Assembly (NCBI RefSeq): GCF_050433395.1
Contig: NZ_JBNPXH010000016.1
Location: 1-64,000, forward strand
DNA length: 64,000 bases
Source: Mobilitalea torta
GTDB lineage: Bacteria > Bacillota > Clostridia > Lachnospirales > Lachnospiraceae
Reading direction: 5' to 3'
Below are positions 1 through 10,087 of the stretch, piece after piece. The stretch's first letter is position 1. Every line of letters starts with the position of its first letter. The position numbers were made by a program, and so were the translations under genes. A model generated the notes under the pieces. That model was not told the DNA's origin and ran no database searches. It worked only from the letters and a program-made list of their open reading frames with translations.

Positions 1-74
1 TATCGGATAAAGTGACGATCAATGATGCCCTACACCGAATTCAGGTTAAAATAAAGTGCTGATTGCTGTATCTC

Positions 75-567
75 CTAATTTGCCGGACAACACTTTCTTA
101 GCTTTTTCAATGCCCACTGCAAGCTTTCCCATACGGCACTTTGATGTACGTTTTCTTTTTTGGCGATTTGACGCAGGGATACATTCTGAAAGAAGTGCAG
201 AATAAACCGGCGCCGCTGGATTTCTGTCAATTCTCCGCTGTCCAGCAGCCGCTTTGCGGCTTCCTTGGCTTTTCTGGTATCGCTTTTATGTATCAAGTCC
301 AAATCAAGGGGCGGGGCGGCAAGCTGCTCTGTTTCCTCCAGCCCATTGATGTTCACATCTAAACGGCTTGTCCGATTTTCATGTGTGACTTGCTGATGGT
401 AGATTTCATCCGACAAGGCTTTCAGCTCCAAAAAGTCCTGTGCCGTCTTGCCGGGGTTCTCCGCAAGGTAGTCCTCCAGCATGATTTCTACAATGCGGTC
501 TGCGACGGTAAACAATGCCCTCGCTGAATTTATTTAGGGCATAATCACTGTCTTTATAATTTTTCAA
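75..567 (-). pseudogene. Conjugative-element sigma-70-like regulator, frameshifted
   Basis: The C-terminal 146 codons (positions 515 to 75) read as the small sigma-factor-like protein common in Firmicute conjugative transposons, ending in a helix-turn-helix-like region (FQNVSLRQIAKKENVHQSAV). The usual N-terminus of this family, KNYKDSDYALNKFSEGIVYR, is encoded just upstream from a TTG at 567 behind a GGAGG at about 576-580, but in another frame. The two frames meet near 505, where about two bases seem to be missing between the TACCGT and GCAGAC codons. I therefore call a frameshifted gene, or a sequencing error at that point. Family role: regulation of element transfer or excision genes. It suits a relic conjugative element, with the recombinase fragment at 11340-11846 as its other end. 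Confidence 0.72.
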
Positions 568-984
568 GTTCCTTTCCTCCAATCTGTTTTGCGAAAATGC
601 TAAAACAGATCGGAGGGAGGGGAACGGCAGCGCGGCTTGATAAAAAGATTGCTGCCAAAGCCTTTAAATGGGATAGTATGTAAAACTAACGGGAGATTTG
701 TCGAAAAAAATAAGTCAGCACGATGCCCATGGCAAAATGCTGACTCTTTTAGATTTACATGATTAAATTGTAAGACTGAAAGAAAGTATGTATAAGTTGT
801 TCTGTCTCTATTTACACCTTGAAAAGGGATAAAAGTGGAATATTTTCATATGGATACCTCTCTCGCCATAGCAGCGAAAGCCGGTATCCTGATACCTGAA
901 GCATCCGTCAAAAGCCGCAAAAGCCTGCCCTCCATGTAAGAGGGCAGGCTTTGCTTGACTTTCAGCTTTATTGATTTGTTGCGA
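568..984. other. Gene-free interval with inverted repeats
   Basis: I see no gene in this stretch between the sigma-like relic and the end of the surface-protein gene. It contains nested inverted repeats near 852-896 (GGATACC ... GGTATCC, then GGTATCCTGATACC) and the terminator hairpin listed separately. No riboswitch is recognisable. Confidence 0.5.
922..950 (-). terminator. Terminator of the giant surface-protein gene
   Basis: An 11-bp perfect stem (AGCCTGCCCTC with a 7-nt loop) lies 35 bp past the stop codon of the surface protein. On the minus strand it is followed by TTTTG, as expected for an intrinsic terminator of that gene. Confidence 0.8.
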
Positions 985-3900
985 TTACTTCGTCTTTCTC
1001 ACGCCGTTTTTGTCTACCTCGTAGCCATCCACTTTGGTGCTCTTGGCGAGGGCACCGTCAGTATAGAAGTAGTACCATTTGCCGTCGATTTCCAGCCACT
1101 GGCCGGATACCATCAGGCCGTCCTTGGTAAAGTAATAGGTCTTTTTGGCACTGTCGCTGCCGATGTTCCACCAGCCGGTGAGAGCCTTATTGCAGGAGTA
1201 ATAGCGCCAGTTGTCGCCGTCCTTGACCCAGCCGGTTTTCAGCGTTCCGTTTATTTCAAAGAAATACTTCACGCCATCAATGGTTTGCGTCCCGGTGAGA
1301 GCCTTGCCGCCCTTGTAGTAGAGCCACTGTCCGGCATCGTTCAGTGCCCACCCTTGTGCGGTGGTGGGGTCAATGGTCAGCTTGATATACCGGTGGAGCA
1401 TGGAGGAAACCTCTGCACGGGTGGCGCTGGCTTTTGGATTAAACTTGTTGCCTGTGCCGCCCATCATGATGCCCGCCTGCTGCATGGCAGTTACCGCTGT
1501 TTTGTAGGTGCTGCCGATGCTGGAAGCGTCCGTGTAGGCGGTGGCCTCACGGATCACGGGCAGCTTGTAGCCGGTGGCTTTGGCGTAGTTTGCGAAGATA
1601 ATCGCAATTTCTTCACGGGTGATTGCCCGGTCGGGCGCAAACTGTTGATTGCCGATGCCCTGCATAATGCCTTTCTTGTATGCCCATTCAATGTAGGGAC
1701 GGAAGGCGCTGTCGGCTTTTACGTCGGTAAAGCTGTTTGTGGTGTATGCTTTTACATCCACGCCTGCCAGTCTGCCGAGAGCTGTCACCAGCATTCCCCG
1801 TGTCATGGCGGTGTCAGGTGCAAAAGTAGTTTTTGATGTACCGGAGAGAAGTCCTCTGCCGACTACATAATCAATGGCTTCTTTTCCCCAATGGGTTCCG
1901 ATGTCGGTAAACTTGGCGCTGGGAGCCGTGTAGCCCACGCCGTATACGGAGAAGTGGCCGGTGGGGATCAGCAGGCTCCCGCTGTTTGCGTCATATGCGG
2001 AACCGTCAATGCGCTGTGCTTTTCCGCTTGCGTCCACATACACGCCGAACAGATAGCCCACAGCCTCATTCTTACCCGGTGTATAAAGGAGGGAGAGGGT
2101 TGCCATTCCGCTGCCGAGGCTGGTGATGGTCTGTGTTTTTCCGTTTTTATCAACATAGTTGATGGTGATGCTGTACACCGGCCTGTTTCCAAGGAGAGCC
2201 TTTGCTTCCTTGGAGTGCCCTGCCGCCGGGGCGATGGTGATGCTGATATCCCCGCTACTCTGCTTCTGGATTTCCTTTAGGGCGTTCAGATCAAGACTGA
2301 GGGATACCGGTGCGCTGCTGATTTCAAACTCAGTTACCCCAGCACTTACAAGACTGTTCAGGGAATTTCGGGTCAAGGTTGCCGCAAGAGAAGTCGTGCC
2401 CTTTGGCATTGTAACATTCAGTGCCACCGATATGCCGTTAGCAGTTTTGCCCTGTGCACTTGCGTCAGCTTGCGCCTTTGCGATAGCGTCGGTGATAGCT
2501 TTTTCGGGGATGGTTGCGCTGGCTGTGCCATTTGTTCCCCTTGTTGCTGTGACAGGAGCCGTCGCCATCACCGGTTGGTCGGGCTTCTTTTCCGGTATAA
2601 TGGTTGCAGGAATATCCGGTGTATAAGAACCGCCTCCACCGCCACCGCCGCCGTTGTAGCTCCAGATTGCCGTAACGGTCAGAGCGGAGGACACATTGGT
2701 AAAGGCTTTATCCCACCCGGTAAAGGTATAGCCATTTCGGGTAACGATGGGAGCAGTTGCCGCTCCGCCCTCCGCGATGGTCTGTGACAGCTCACCCCCT
2801 CCTGTGCGGCTGCCACCGTTCAAGTTAAAGGTAACAGTATAGGTCTGCTCTGCAACGATCAACGCTCCGACTGTGCGGGTCGTAATGGTGTAATTATCAG
2901 TTGCCGTGCCGCCTGTGAGCGTTATGGCATAGCTACCCGGTGTGTTGCCGTCAAAGGTTGGGCAAGCCAGTACAGGCTCGGCGTTCAAGGCATCCGCTTT
3001 GGTCTTGCCGGGAGCCAAATTGCCCACTGTATAGGTAAGCTCCGGCAGGCTGCCGCCCTTAATGACCGTCTTGTTATCGGCAACAAGGGCGATTTCCCGC
3101 TTTGCGATGGTAAAGTTGAATATCTCGCTGCCTGCATAATTGGGGTTACTCTCCGGTACATAAATGGTCAACTTATATGCGCCTGCGTTTGTGGGTGCGG
3201 TGCTATTGCTGTAGCCTACACCGTCTGTGGATTCATACAGCCATTCCAGTTGATTTACCGGAACAGAGCCGCCTGCAACGGTCACCGTGCCGCTTGCGGC
3301 ATATGCCGCGCCGTCATAGGTTTTATCGGCGGTCATGATGCCGCCAATGGTAACGGGTTGCTTTGCCGTAACAGATACCTTGCGACTGACGGAATGGTCA
3401 CCCGGCAGGGTCAGCCATGCGGGTGGAGTTATGTAGCTGACGGTGCCTGTAAAGGTCTGCTCGTTGCCCACAGCCGTTCTATCCAGCATTTCTCCGCCGT
3501 TCCAGTTGATGGTATAAGCAATGCTTTCGTCCTCAACGGCAATGCTGCCGCTTGTGGGGAGAATGGCGCTTCCCAATTCAGCGGCTGTAGCCGAGCTGTC
3601 GCTGTTTATAACCACCAGAGTGTCGCCGAAGGTTGGGTTCACCGCCGTAACTGTGGTAATCGTGAAGGTGATGTTCTTGGTCACGCCGTTGGGATCAACA
3701 TTGCTGTTGCCTGTGAGCGTGCCGGTTACCGCATACTCCGCACCCTTTGCGTTGTACATTGTGGCAGTTCCCCATGTGATGGGCAGGGTTGCCGTACCGC
3801 CATCGGTGATGACTCTCACACTTGAAGGCAGACCTGCCGCATCCACAACAGCCTGTGCAGTTGTGGCGGTGCGCATTTCATAGGCGGTTTTGTTTGCGTT

Positions 3901-6900
3901 GTCCACAATCGTGGTGATCTCTGACACCTTTGCCTGTTCAATAGTGAAATAGACCGTACTGGAAGCGAGTGAGAGCGCGTAGTTGCCGCCCGCACTTAAA
4001 GTGCCAAGAGAAATAGCGTAGATCCCCACATCTTCGCCCACTACACGAGTTAACGCGCCAGTGAATGCCCCCGAATCCAAACTGCCATCGTTTTCAAAAA
4101 CCAGTGCAGGGTCAATCCCACCGTATTTTTTCTTCTGACCAGCGTTGGGGGTAATGGTAACAGGTTTGGGATCAATGGTGTAGGTTATGTTTCTTGTACC
4201 GTAAAAGCTGCCGATGCCGGTCAAAGTCAGGGTCACCTCTCCGGCGTTTGTACCGTCGCTTGCGCTCCCGTCTGCTGCCACAACAGTATAATCGGTGTCC
4301 TTTACCAGCGTCTCGCCGTCAAAGATAATGGCCGGAACTTGCTCACTGCCGTTATAAGTGAGGCCGTCTGTTGCGCCCACCGTGGCATACTGGATATCCC
4401 GCGCCGTCAGATATAGCCCGCCGTCGCCGTTCTGCCCCGTGAGCCCTTTTAGCGTGGGCAGCTTACCCTCGGCGAATGTCCAAACGCCGCTGTCCCAAGC
4501 AGATGTGTTCCAATTTTCCGCCGTCGTCCAGAAGCTGCCGCCAAACAAGGTCTGTGACGTCACATCCGCACCGTCTTTTGCATTTAGACCCTTCTTTGCC
4601 CATGTGCCGGGAATGCGGCTGAACGCATAGTTGTTTAAGAGAATGCCGGAGGTGTTATTGCCCACCATGCGCCCATAATTGTATTCGCCTGCGTTGATGG
4701 AAGGGTTCAGCGCTACGCTATTTTTTGCTGTGCCGCCGCCGAGAAAACCCAGCACACCGCTAACATGCTCCGTTCCCTGAACACTGCCGGTGCTGTAGCA
4801 ATTTTGCACGCTGCCGCTGCTAACATCTCCCGCAACGCCACCGACAAAGCGACCACCTGTGACATTGCCGGTGCTGTAGCAATTTTGCACGGCAGCAACC
4901 CCAACGAATCCCGCAACGCCGCCGACACTATCCGCACCGGAAACGCTGCTGTCGCTGTAGCAGCGCTGCACCGTAGTGACAGCAATTTCAAGATACCCTA
5001 TTATACCGCCAACATAGTTGCCGCTGCCGGTTACACGGCCGGAGCTATAGCAGTCTTGTACCGTACCGCTTGAGGCATGCCCCACTGTTCCGCCGACACT
5101 CTCCACACCGGATACGTTGCCAATAACGGCGCAGTTCTCTACTGTCGCACCCCAAGCATGTCCGGCTACGCCACCGACACGGTTTTTTCCGATGACGTTT
5201 GCGTCGATGATTCTGATATTCTGCACTTTGCTGTCGACGTAGAGATAGCCAAATAAACCGGTATAATCAGCCGCCGGACGGTTGATCGTCAGCCCGGTAA
5301 TGGTTTTGTTGTTGCCGTCAAAGCTGCCCTTGAATGCGTAGGTCATATTCATTCCAATCGGGTTCCAGCCATCCCCGCTTGCATAAACGGAAAGGTCAAG
5401 GTTGTTGACCAGCCTGTAATACCTTCCTGAATCCGCATAAGGTGAGGTTCCTAAATATACAAGTTCCGCCAGCTTGGCAAGGTCTACGGCGGTTTTGATA
5501 AGATAGGGGCTTCCGCTTGTGCCCGCACCCTCAAAGAGGGATGCGCCCGCCAGAAGCAAGTGCTCCGGCATGTAAGCATGCTGTCCGTCCATATTTTTAA
5601 GAAGCGGCAGTTTTCCGGATTCAATATGCCAAATATCGGTATCCCAATTTGCTGTAAAGCAGCTTGCCGTCGTCCAAAATCCCGCAACGCTGATTTCGGC
5701 GGCGGGTTTGGATAACCCGTCTACGCCATTTGCATCGCTGGTAATGGATTGCGAGGCAGTATTTTTTAAGACTTCCACACCATCAAAGGCGAGGTTGCCT
5801 GTCAGCGTGGCGTTGCTAAACTCCCACGCCACGCGCTCGACATAGCCTGAACCACTGACTGAGGGGTTAAGTGCAGCGCAATTTTTTACCGTGCCCTTAT
5901 AGACTTGACCCGCTACACCGCCGGCTTTGTAGCTTTCAGAGACGACGCCGGTGCTGTAGCAGTTTTCCACTGTGGCAGAGCCTCCGCTTCCAACGCCAGA
6001 GTAGACATCCCCTGCCACGCCGCCGGCTATTTCAGCCCCGGAGATATTGCCGGTGCTGTAGCAGTCTTGTACATTGCCCGCGATTATCTTGCCCACCACC
6101 CCACCGGCATTACCCTTTTGGTCTGTGTCTGTCTGAGAAATATTTCCGGTACTGTAGCAGTTTGACACCGTACTGCTGGCAAGATATCCCACCACACCAC
6201 CCAGGTATTCGCCACTTTTACTCCCAGTACTGTTGATCTCACAGGTGCTATAGCAGTATTCCACTGTGCTGCTGTAGTCCACAGAAGCGACCACACCGCC
6301 GACAGAGTTTTCAGCGGTGATATTGCCCATGGTGTAACAATTTTGCAATGTGGCCTCTACCATAGAGCCTGCGATGCCGCCGACCATTTGTGCACCATTG
6401 ATGCTGATGCCTGTCAAACCAAGGTTTTTTACTGCTCCGCCACTGCCTATATACCCGAATAGCCCTTGATTTTCGCCGGTGCCGCGGTTGATGGTTAAGT
6501 TAGTAATTTTATTGCCATTGCCGTCAAAGGTGCCCGTGAATTGATGGCTGAAGGTGCCGATGGGCACCCAGCCCTCCTCGCTTGCATAGCCGGAAAGGTC
6601 GAGTTCGTTTATCAGCTTGTAGTGTGCCGCGTTATAGCTTGCGTCCCCCGTGTTTACAAGCTCCGCAAGCTTGGCAAGCTGGGCGGGGGTGATAATCTGG
6701 TAGGGGTTGCCGCTTGTGCCCGCGCCCCGGAAGTTTGGGTCACTGCCGTCTACGATATGCGAAGGCATATCAATCGCCGCGCCAAAGCCCGGGAGCTTGC
6801 CTGTTGCATATGTCCATGCCGTATCATTGCCAAACAACTCTTCAAAGAAGCCTGCCGCCTTGATATCTGATGCTGTTTTGGTTTCGCCGTTTTTATCATC

Positions 6901-8832
6901 GCTGCCTGAAGTTCCGCCGAATTTGCCCGTTCCGGGGTCGGTCATCCCGCCAAAGGCAATATTGCCTATCAGTGCGCCGGAACCGGAGATGCTGCCTGCC
7001 ACGCGCCCGACAGCACTTAAACCGATAACCGAAGGATTCAGCGCGGCACAGTTTTGTATCGTGCCGTAAACAGTTCCCGTCACACCGCCCACATAAGCGC
7101 TTATAGATGGGCCTATGCCTGTGCCTGTAATGCTACCGGTGTTGTAGCAATTTTGCACCGTCCCATAAACCCACCCCGCTACACCACCGACACAAATTCT
7201 AAGAATGCCTGTACCTGTGGCGGATGCGGTGAGGCTGCCCGTGTTGAAGCAGTTTTGTATTATACCGGTATTAGTGACCCATCCTGCTATGCCTCCTATC
7301 GTGACACTGGTACCTGCACCCGTGACGTTGCCGGTGTTGTAGCAGTTTTGCACCGTTCCGGAAACCCACCCCGCCACACCGCCAACAGCGCCGCTTGTAC
7401 CGGAGCCTGTACAGGTGACGTTGCTGATGCTGTAGCAGTTTTCCAACATGCCCTCGTCAACCTCTCCCGCCACGCCGCCAACATAACTGCTGCCGGTAAC
7501 ATTGCCGGTGCTGTAGCAATTTTGCACTGTTCCGCGAACCCATCCCGCCACGCTGCCGACATTAATTCGGCCGGTGATATTTACATTTATCACGCCCAGG
7601 CTTTTCACTGCTCCCTCGTTTCCAACATAGCCGAACAAGCCCTGATAATCAACGTTTCGGTTAATGTACAAGCCAAGGATGCTTTTATCGTTACCGTCAA
7701 AGATACCGGTAAAAGGAAATTCGCTTGTACCAATGGGCATCCACCCCTCGCTTTTAGAGTACGCCGAGAGGTCGATATCGTTCATAAGCTTTAGACTGAC
7801 ACTTGCGCGCGCATTGTTGAACAAAAACAACTCCAGCCCATTTTCTCGCGCGTTTACCAGCGTGGCAATCTCGGCAAGCTGTGCTGCTGTGGTAATTTCC
7901 AGCAGGCTGTACGTTGTGCCGCCGCCCGCCATGCGCGCCATCATACCCCCGACTGTCTGGGGAATATACACGGTTATGCGGGGCAACTCCACGCCGTCCG
8001 CAAGGCCATAGCCCTCGCCCAAAACGGCGGTGAACACATACAGGCCACGCTGGGGAGCCTCGGCGTCATAGTCGTGGTCGGCCTCCCAGGTCACCGGGAT
8101 TTCGACCGCTTCGCCCTCGACCGTACCGCTTACGGTTTCCGGGAATTCCGGTGTGGTAGTATTCTGCCAGCGAACATTCTCGGGCAACTCTTCAAAGGCT
8201 GTAACTGTGCCTATCATGGTAACCGCACCAACGGTCGCGGTGATTGTCGGGACTTCCACGCCGCTGGCAAGGGTAAGTCCCTCCGGCAGCTCGGGAGTAA
8301 AAATATATGTACCCGCTGCTTCACCGTTGTATTCCGGTGATGAATCCCATGTGACAGGCAGGGAGACGGTGATTTCCGTCACGCTGTCCACGGTTTTCTC
8401 CGTGGGTTCGGCTTCAAAGCTGTCCTTGGTTATTTCCATGTCGGAGGGGGATGCGATTTCATCTCCCTCGCTGTCGCCGATTTCGGATTCCTCCGTTTCG
8501 TCAACATCAATCGCTGACCCGCTTACCGTATCGGCGCTGACCGGTTTCGTATCAGCTTCTCCGGAGTCCAGTACCGGTTCTTCTGTAGAAGCCGCAAGCC
8601 GTATGGTCGCTGTCAGAGAATCCGGCAGCTCCAAATCCGCTTCGGATGTGCCAAGGGAAACGCTCTGCTCCGCAATCTCTGATTTCAGTGCTTCAAAGGC
8701 AATTATCTTGCCGCTTGCGCCATCAGAAAGCATACCTGTATCCGCCGATGCTGGCACAGGTGTCATTACCACAACCATGATTGCAGACAGCAGCATGGCT
8801 GTAATTTTGTGAAACGCTTTTCTTCTGCTCAT
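985..8832 (-). CDS. Giant secreted surface protein: GLUG repeats, MBG and InlB-type repeats, SLH domains, glucan-binding repeats
   Basis: About 2,615 residues, probably anchored non-covalently to the cell wall and acting as adhesin or scaffold. The start at 8832 (MSRRKAFHK) is chosen over an upstream ATG at 8901 because GGAGG lies just before it and a signal peptide follows at once (to about residue 31). An acidic Thr/Glu/Ser region and Ig-like modules reach about residue 300. Three tandem large modules (about 305-1480) follow, each opening with an AQLAKLAELV/LDLSGY/GWxPIG/FDGN header, then GLUG-type repeats (VGGVAG, VQNCYSTGNVTG). MBG-like and Ig-like domains follow to about 1990, an InlB B-type repeat (GGSRTGGGELSQ, GYTFTGWDK) to about 2055, and a poly-Gly hinge. 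Three SLH domains lie at about 2310-2485 and glucan/choline-binding-type repeats (GWVKDGDNWRYY) end the protein. Carrying both SLH and glucan-binding anchors is unusual. It lies inside mobile-element debris, so it may be element cargo; the divergent TetR gene is a candidate regulator. Ligand unknown. Confidence 0.9.
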   Translation of the reverse strand: MSRRKAFHKITAMLLSAIMVVVMTPVPASADTGMLSDGASGKIIAFEALKSEIAEQSVSLGTSEADLELPDSLTATIRLAASTEEPVLDSGEADTKPVSADTVSGSAIDVDETEESEIGDSEGDEIASPSDMEITKDSFEAEPTEKTVDSVTEITVSLPVTWDSSPEYNGEAAGTYIFTPELPEGLTLASGVEVPTITATVGAVTMIGTVTAFEELPENVRWQNTTTPEFPETVSGTVEGEAVEIPVTWEADHDYDAEAPQRGLYVFTAVLGEGYGLADGVELPRITVYIPQTVGGMMARMAGGGTTYSLLEITTAAQLAEIATLVNARENGLELFLFNNARASVSLKLMNDIDLSAYSKSEGWMPIGTSEFPFTGIFDGNDKSILGLYINRNVDYQGLFGYVGNEGAVKSLGVINVNITGRINVGSVAGWVRGTVQNCYSTGNVTGSSYVGGVAGEVDEGMLENCYSISNVTCTGSGTSGAVGGVAGWVSGTVQNCYNTGNVTGAGTSVTIGGIAGWVTNTGIIQNCFNTGSLTASATGTGILRICVGGVAGWVYGTVQNCYNTGSITGTGIGPSISAYVGGVTGTVYGTIQNCAALNPSVIGLSAVGRVAGSISGSGALIGNIAFGGMTDPGTGKFGGTSGSDDKNGETKTASDIKAAGFFEELFGNDTAWTYATGKLPGFGAAIDMPSHIVDGSDPNFRGAGTSGNPYQIITPAQLAKLAELVNTGDASYNAAHYKLINELDLSGYASEEGWVPIGTFSHQFTGTFDGNGNKITNLTINRGTGENQGLFGYIGSGGAVKNLGLTGISINGAQMVGGIAGSMVEATLQNCYTMGNITAENSVGGVVASVDYSSTVEYCYSTCEINSTGSKSGEYLGGVVGYLASSTVSNCYSTGNISQTDTDQKGNAGGVVGKIIAGNVQDCYSTGNISGAEIAGGVAGDVYSGVGSGGSATVENCYSTGVVSESYKAGGVAGQVYKGTVKNCAALNPSVSGSGYVERVAWEFSNATLTGNLAFDGVEVLKNTASQSITSDANGVDGLSKPAAEISVAGFWTTASCFTANWDTDIWHIESGKLPLLKNMDGQHAYMPEHLLLAGASLFEGAGTSGSPYLIKTAVDLAKLAELVYLGTSPYADSGRYYRLVNNLDLSVYASGDGWNPIGMNMTYAFKGSFDGNNKTITGLTINRPAADYTGLFGYLYVDSKVQNIRIIDANVIGKNRVGGVAGHAWGATVENCAVIGNVSGVESVGGTVGHASSGTVQDCYSSGRVTGSGNYVGGIIGYLEIAVTTVQRCYSDSSVSGADSVGGVAGFVGVAAVQNCYSTGNVTGGRFVGGVAGDVSSGSVQNCYSTGSVQGTEHVSGVLGFLGGGTAKNSVALNPSINAGEYNYGRMVGNNTSGILLNNYAFSRIPGTWAKKGLNAKDGADVTSQTLFGGSFWTTAENWNTSAWDSGVWTFAEGKLPTLKGLTGQNGDGGLYLTARDIQYATVGATDGLTYNGSEQVPAIIFDGETLVKDTDYTVVAADGSASDGTNAGEVTLTLTGIGSFYGTRNITYTIDPKPVTITPNAGQKKKYGGIDPALVFENDGSLDSGAFTGALTRVVGEDVGIYAISLGTLSAGGNYALSLASSTVYFTIEQAKVSEITTIVDNANKTAYEMRTATTAQAVVDAAGLPSSVRVITDGGTATLPITWGTATMYNAKGAEYAVTGTLTGNSNVDPNGVTKNITFTITTVTAVNPTFGDTLVVINSDSSATAAELGSAILPTSGSIAVEDESIAYTINWNGGEMLDRTAVGNEQTFTGTVSYITPPAWLTLPGDHSVSRKVSVTAKQPVTIGGIMTADKTYDGAAYAASGTVTVAGGSVPVNQLEWLYESTDGVGYSNSTAPTNAGAYKLTIYVPESNPNYAGSEIFNFTIAKREIALVADNKTVIKGGSLPELTYTVGNLAPGKTKADALNAEPVLACPTFDGNTPGSYAITLTGGTATDNYTITTRTVGALIVAEQTYTVTFNLNGGSRTGGGELSQTIAEGGAATAPIVTRNGYTFTGWDKAFTNVSSALTVTAIWSYNGGGGGGGGSYTPDIPATIIPEKKPDQPVMATAPVTATRGTNGTASATIPEKAITDAIAKAQADASAQGKTANGISVALNVTMPKGTTSLAATLTRNSLNSLVSAGVTEFEISSAPVSLSLDLNALKEIQKQSSGDISITIAPAAGHSKEAKALLGNRPVYSITINYVDKNGKTQTITSLGSGMATLSLLYTPGKNEAVGYLFGVYVDASGKAQRIDGSAYDANSGSLLIPTGHFSVYGVGYTAPSAKFTDIGTHWGKEAIDYVVGRGLLSGTSKTTFAPDTAMTRGMLVTALGRLAGVDVKAYTTNSFTDVKADSAFRPYIEWAYKKGIMQGIGNQQFAPDRAITREEIAIIFANYAKATGYKLPVIREATAYTDASSIGSTYKTAVTAMQQAGIMMGGTGNKFNPKASATRAEVSSMLHRYIKLTIDPTTAQGWALNDAGQWLYYKGGKALTGTQTIDGVKYFFEINGTLKTGWVKDGDNWRYYSCNKALTGWWNIGSDSAKKTYYFTKDGLMVSGQWLEIDGKWYYFYTDGALAKSTKVDGYEVDKNGVRKTK

Positions 8833-8939
8833 ACCATTTCCTCCATTTCGTACTATAAAAACTCCTATTGAATCTACAACTGCTCCCGCACACTTCGCCA
8901 AGCAAATTCCAAGAACTGTGACCGTTTTGGCTGGGCTGC

Positions 8940-8968
8940 TTGAATTTGAGACTATTAGATGCTATACT
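8940..8968 (+). promoter_or_regulatory. Predicted promoter of the TetR gene
   Basis: TTGAAT at 8940-8945 and TATACT at 8963-8968 are separated by 17 bp. It lies about 90 bp before the TetR start, in the intergenic space shared with the divergent surface-protein gene, where a TetR operator would be expected. Confidence 0.55.
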
Positions 8969-9059
8969 AAAAGTGGAATAACCCATATTAGTGAACAAGG
9001 TTACTTACTTAGATTATTATACCTTACTTTTTAAGAAAATTCAATAGAGGAGAGGAAAC

Positions 9060-9683
9060 ATGAGAGAGAAAAAGCCTGATAAAAGAAAAGTGCAAGGAGC
9101 AGAAACGAGAAAGAAGCTGTACGAGATTGCGAAAAAGCTGTTTTCAGAGCGCAGCTTCGCTGACGTAAATGTAGAGGATATCACGGATGAAGCCGGTATC
9201 ACCAAGGGGGCCTTTTATGTCCATTTCGAGTCAAAGGATGCGCTGATTGCCATTTTAATTGCAGACTACGTAGCCGGCGCCGATACGAATTACAAAACCT
9301 TTGTGGAAGCACTGCCCAATGAGATGCCAGCCTCAGAGGTGCTCCTTGCGCTGACCCAAAAGATAGCTGATGAACTTGTGGATACCATCGGCTGTGAGAA
9401 TATGAAAAAGATCTATCAGATGCTGCTGACGGGAACCGTGGACACCGAAGCGGTCAAGGGTTATGGCAGAGAGCTTTATTTGCTGTTTTACAGCATATTG
9501 GACAAGGGCATCCGGCGCGGTGAGATCACATCTTCATTGCCGCCCGAGGCTCTTTCCCGACATTTTGTGATGGCGATAAGGGGCGTTAGTTATGAATGGT
9601 GCGTCCGCTACCCTGATTTTGACCTCAAGGTGCAGGCCGTGGAGCATTGCCGGTTGCTGGTTGAGGGAGTGAAAGCAAAGTAG
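9060..9683 (+). CDS. TetR/AcrR-family transcriptional regulator
   Basis: 207 residues, the usual TetR length. The N-terminal helix-turn-helix is clear at about residues 15-60 (RKKLYEIAKKLFSERSF, VEDITDEAGITKGAFYVHF, SKDALI). The C-terminal ligand/dimerisation domain is generic. A GAGGAGAGG ribosome site precedes the ATG. It is transcribed divergently from the giant surface-protein gene with a shared upstream region of about 230 bp, so it probably controls that gene and itself. The ligand cannot be told from sequence. Confidence 0.9.
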   Translation: MREKKPDKRKVQGAETRKKLYEIAKKLFSERSFADVNVEDITDEAGITKGAFYVHFESKDALIAILIADYVAGADTNYKTFVEALPNEMPASEVLLALTQKIADELVDTIGCENMKKIYQMLLTGTVDTEAVKGYGRELYLLFYSILDKGIRRGEITSSLPPEALSRHFVMAIRGVSYEWCVRYPDFDLKVQAVEHCRLLVEGVKAK

Positions 9684-9798
9684 ACATATTGTCCGCCTCT
9701 GACATTCACGCCCCAGCTTGACAAACCTCACCGGACCTGTTACCATAAATTCACGGCAGAGAAGGCCGTACCAAAAGAAGAATAACGAATAGAAGCAA

Positions 9799-9850
9799 AG
9801 CCTGACAAATCCGACGCCAGCCGTGTCGGTTCTGTCAGGCTTTTTATTTT
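9799..9850 (+). terminator. Intrinsic terminator after the TetR gene
   Basis: The arms AGCCTGACA and TGTCAGGCT enclose an inner CCGAC/GTCGG stem, followed by TTTTTATTTTT. It lies about 115 bp past the TetR stop, at the edge of foreign mobile-element sequence. Confidence 0.8.
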
Positions 9851-10087
9851 TATCCGGAAGGAGGTGCAAGCATGGTTTTCAGTTTTTGGAGCGCAGCGAC
9901 ACCCTGCCGCTTGCGGCAGGGGAAAACACCGGATAAAAACGCAGTTTTTAGGCCGGAGTGCAGGAATAGGCGAGTAGCAGACTCGCCGGAAAACGGCTTG
10001 CAGGCAAAGCCTGCAACGGAAATCCGAGGGGGATATGGGAACCCCTTTGGACTGTCGGCCTAACAGCCAGAAAAGGAGGTGATAATA
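9851..10087 (+). other. Mobile-element leader fragment ending at an orphan ribosome site
   Basis: This stretch has a 63-codon open frame (9872-10063, starting MVFSFWSAATPCRLRQG). From memory, comparable sequence precedes mobilisation genes in Clostridia conjugative elements; I doubt it is translated as a functional protein. It ends in AAAAGGAGGTGATAATA (about 10072-10088), a strong ribosome site whose gene is missing: IS110 transposase sequence begins there on the other strand. A deletion or insertion joined the two. Confidence 0.45.

Noticed and set aside
841..900. Riboswitch in the gap before the surface-protein terminator
   Set aside because: Nested inverted repeats are present, but the position is downstream of both flanking genes and no known motif is recognisable.
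955..8812. Many long plus-strand frames opposite the giant surface protein (for example 955-1836 and 7054-7794)
   Set aside because: They are antisense shadows of a repetitive, GC-biased gene; none has a ribosome site or family resemblance.
9740..10087. C-terminal 110 residues of the IS110 frame as part of the transposase
   Set aside because: They do not look like a transposase; the frame has run by chance into mobile-element leader sequence read backwards.
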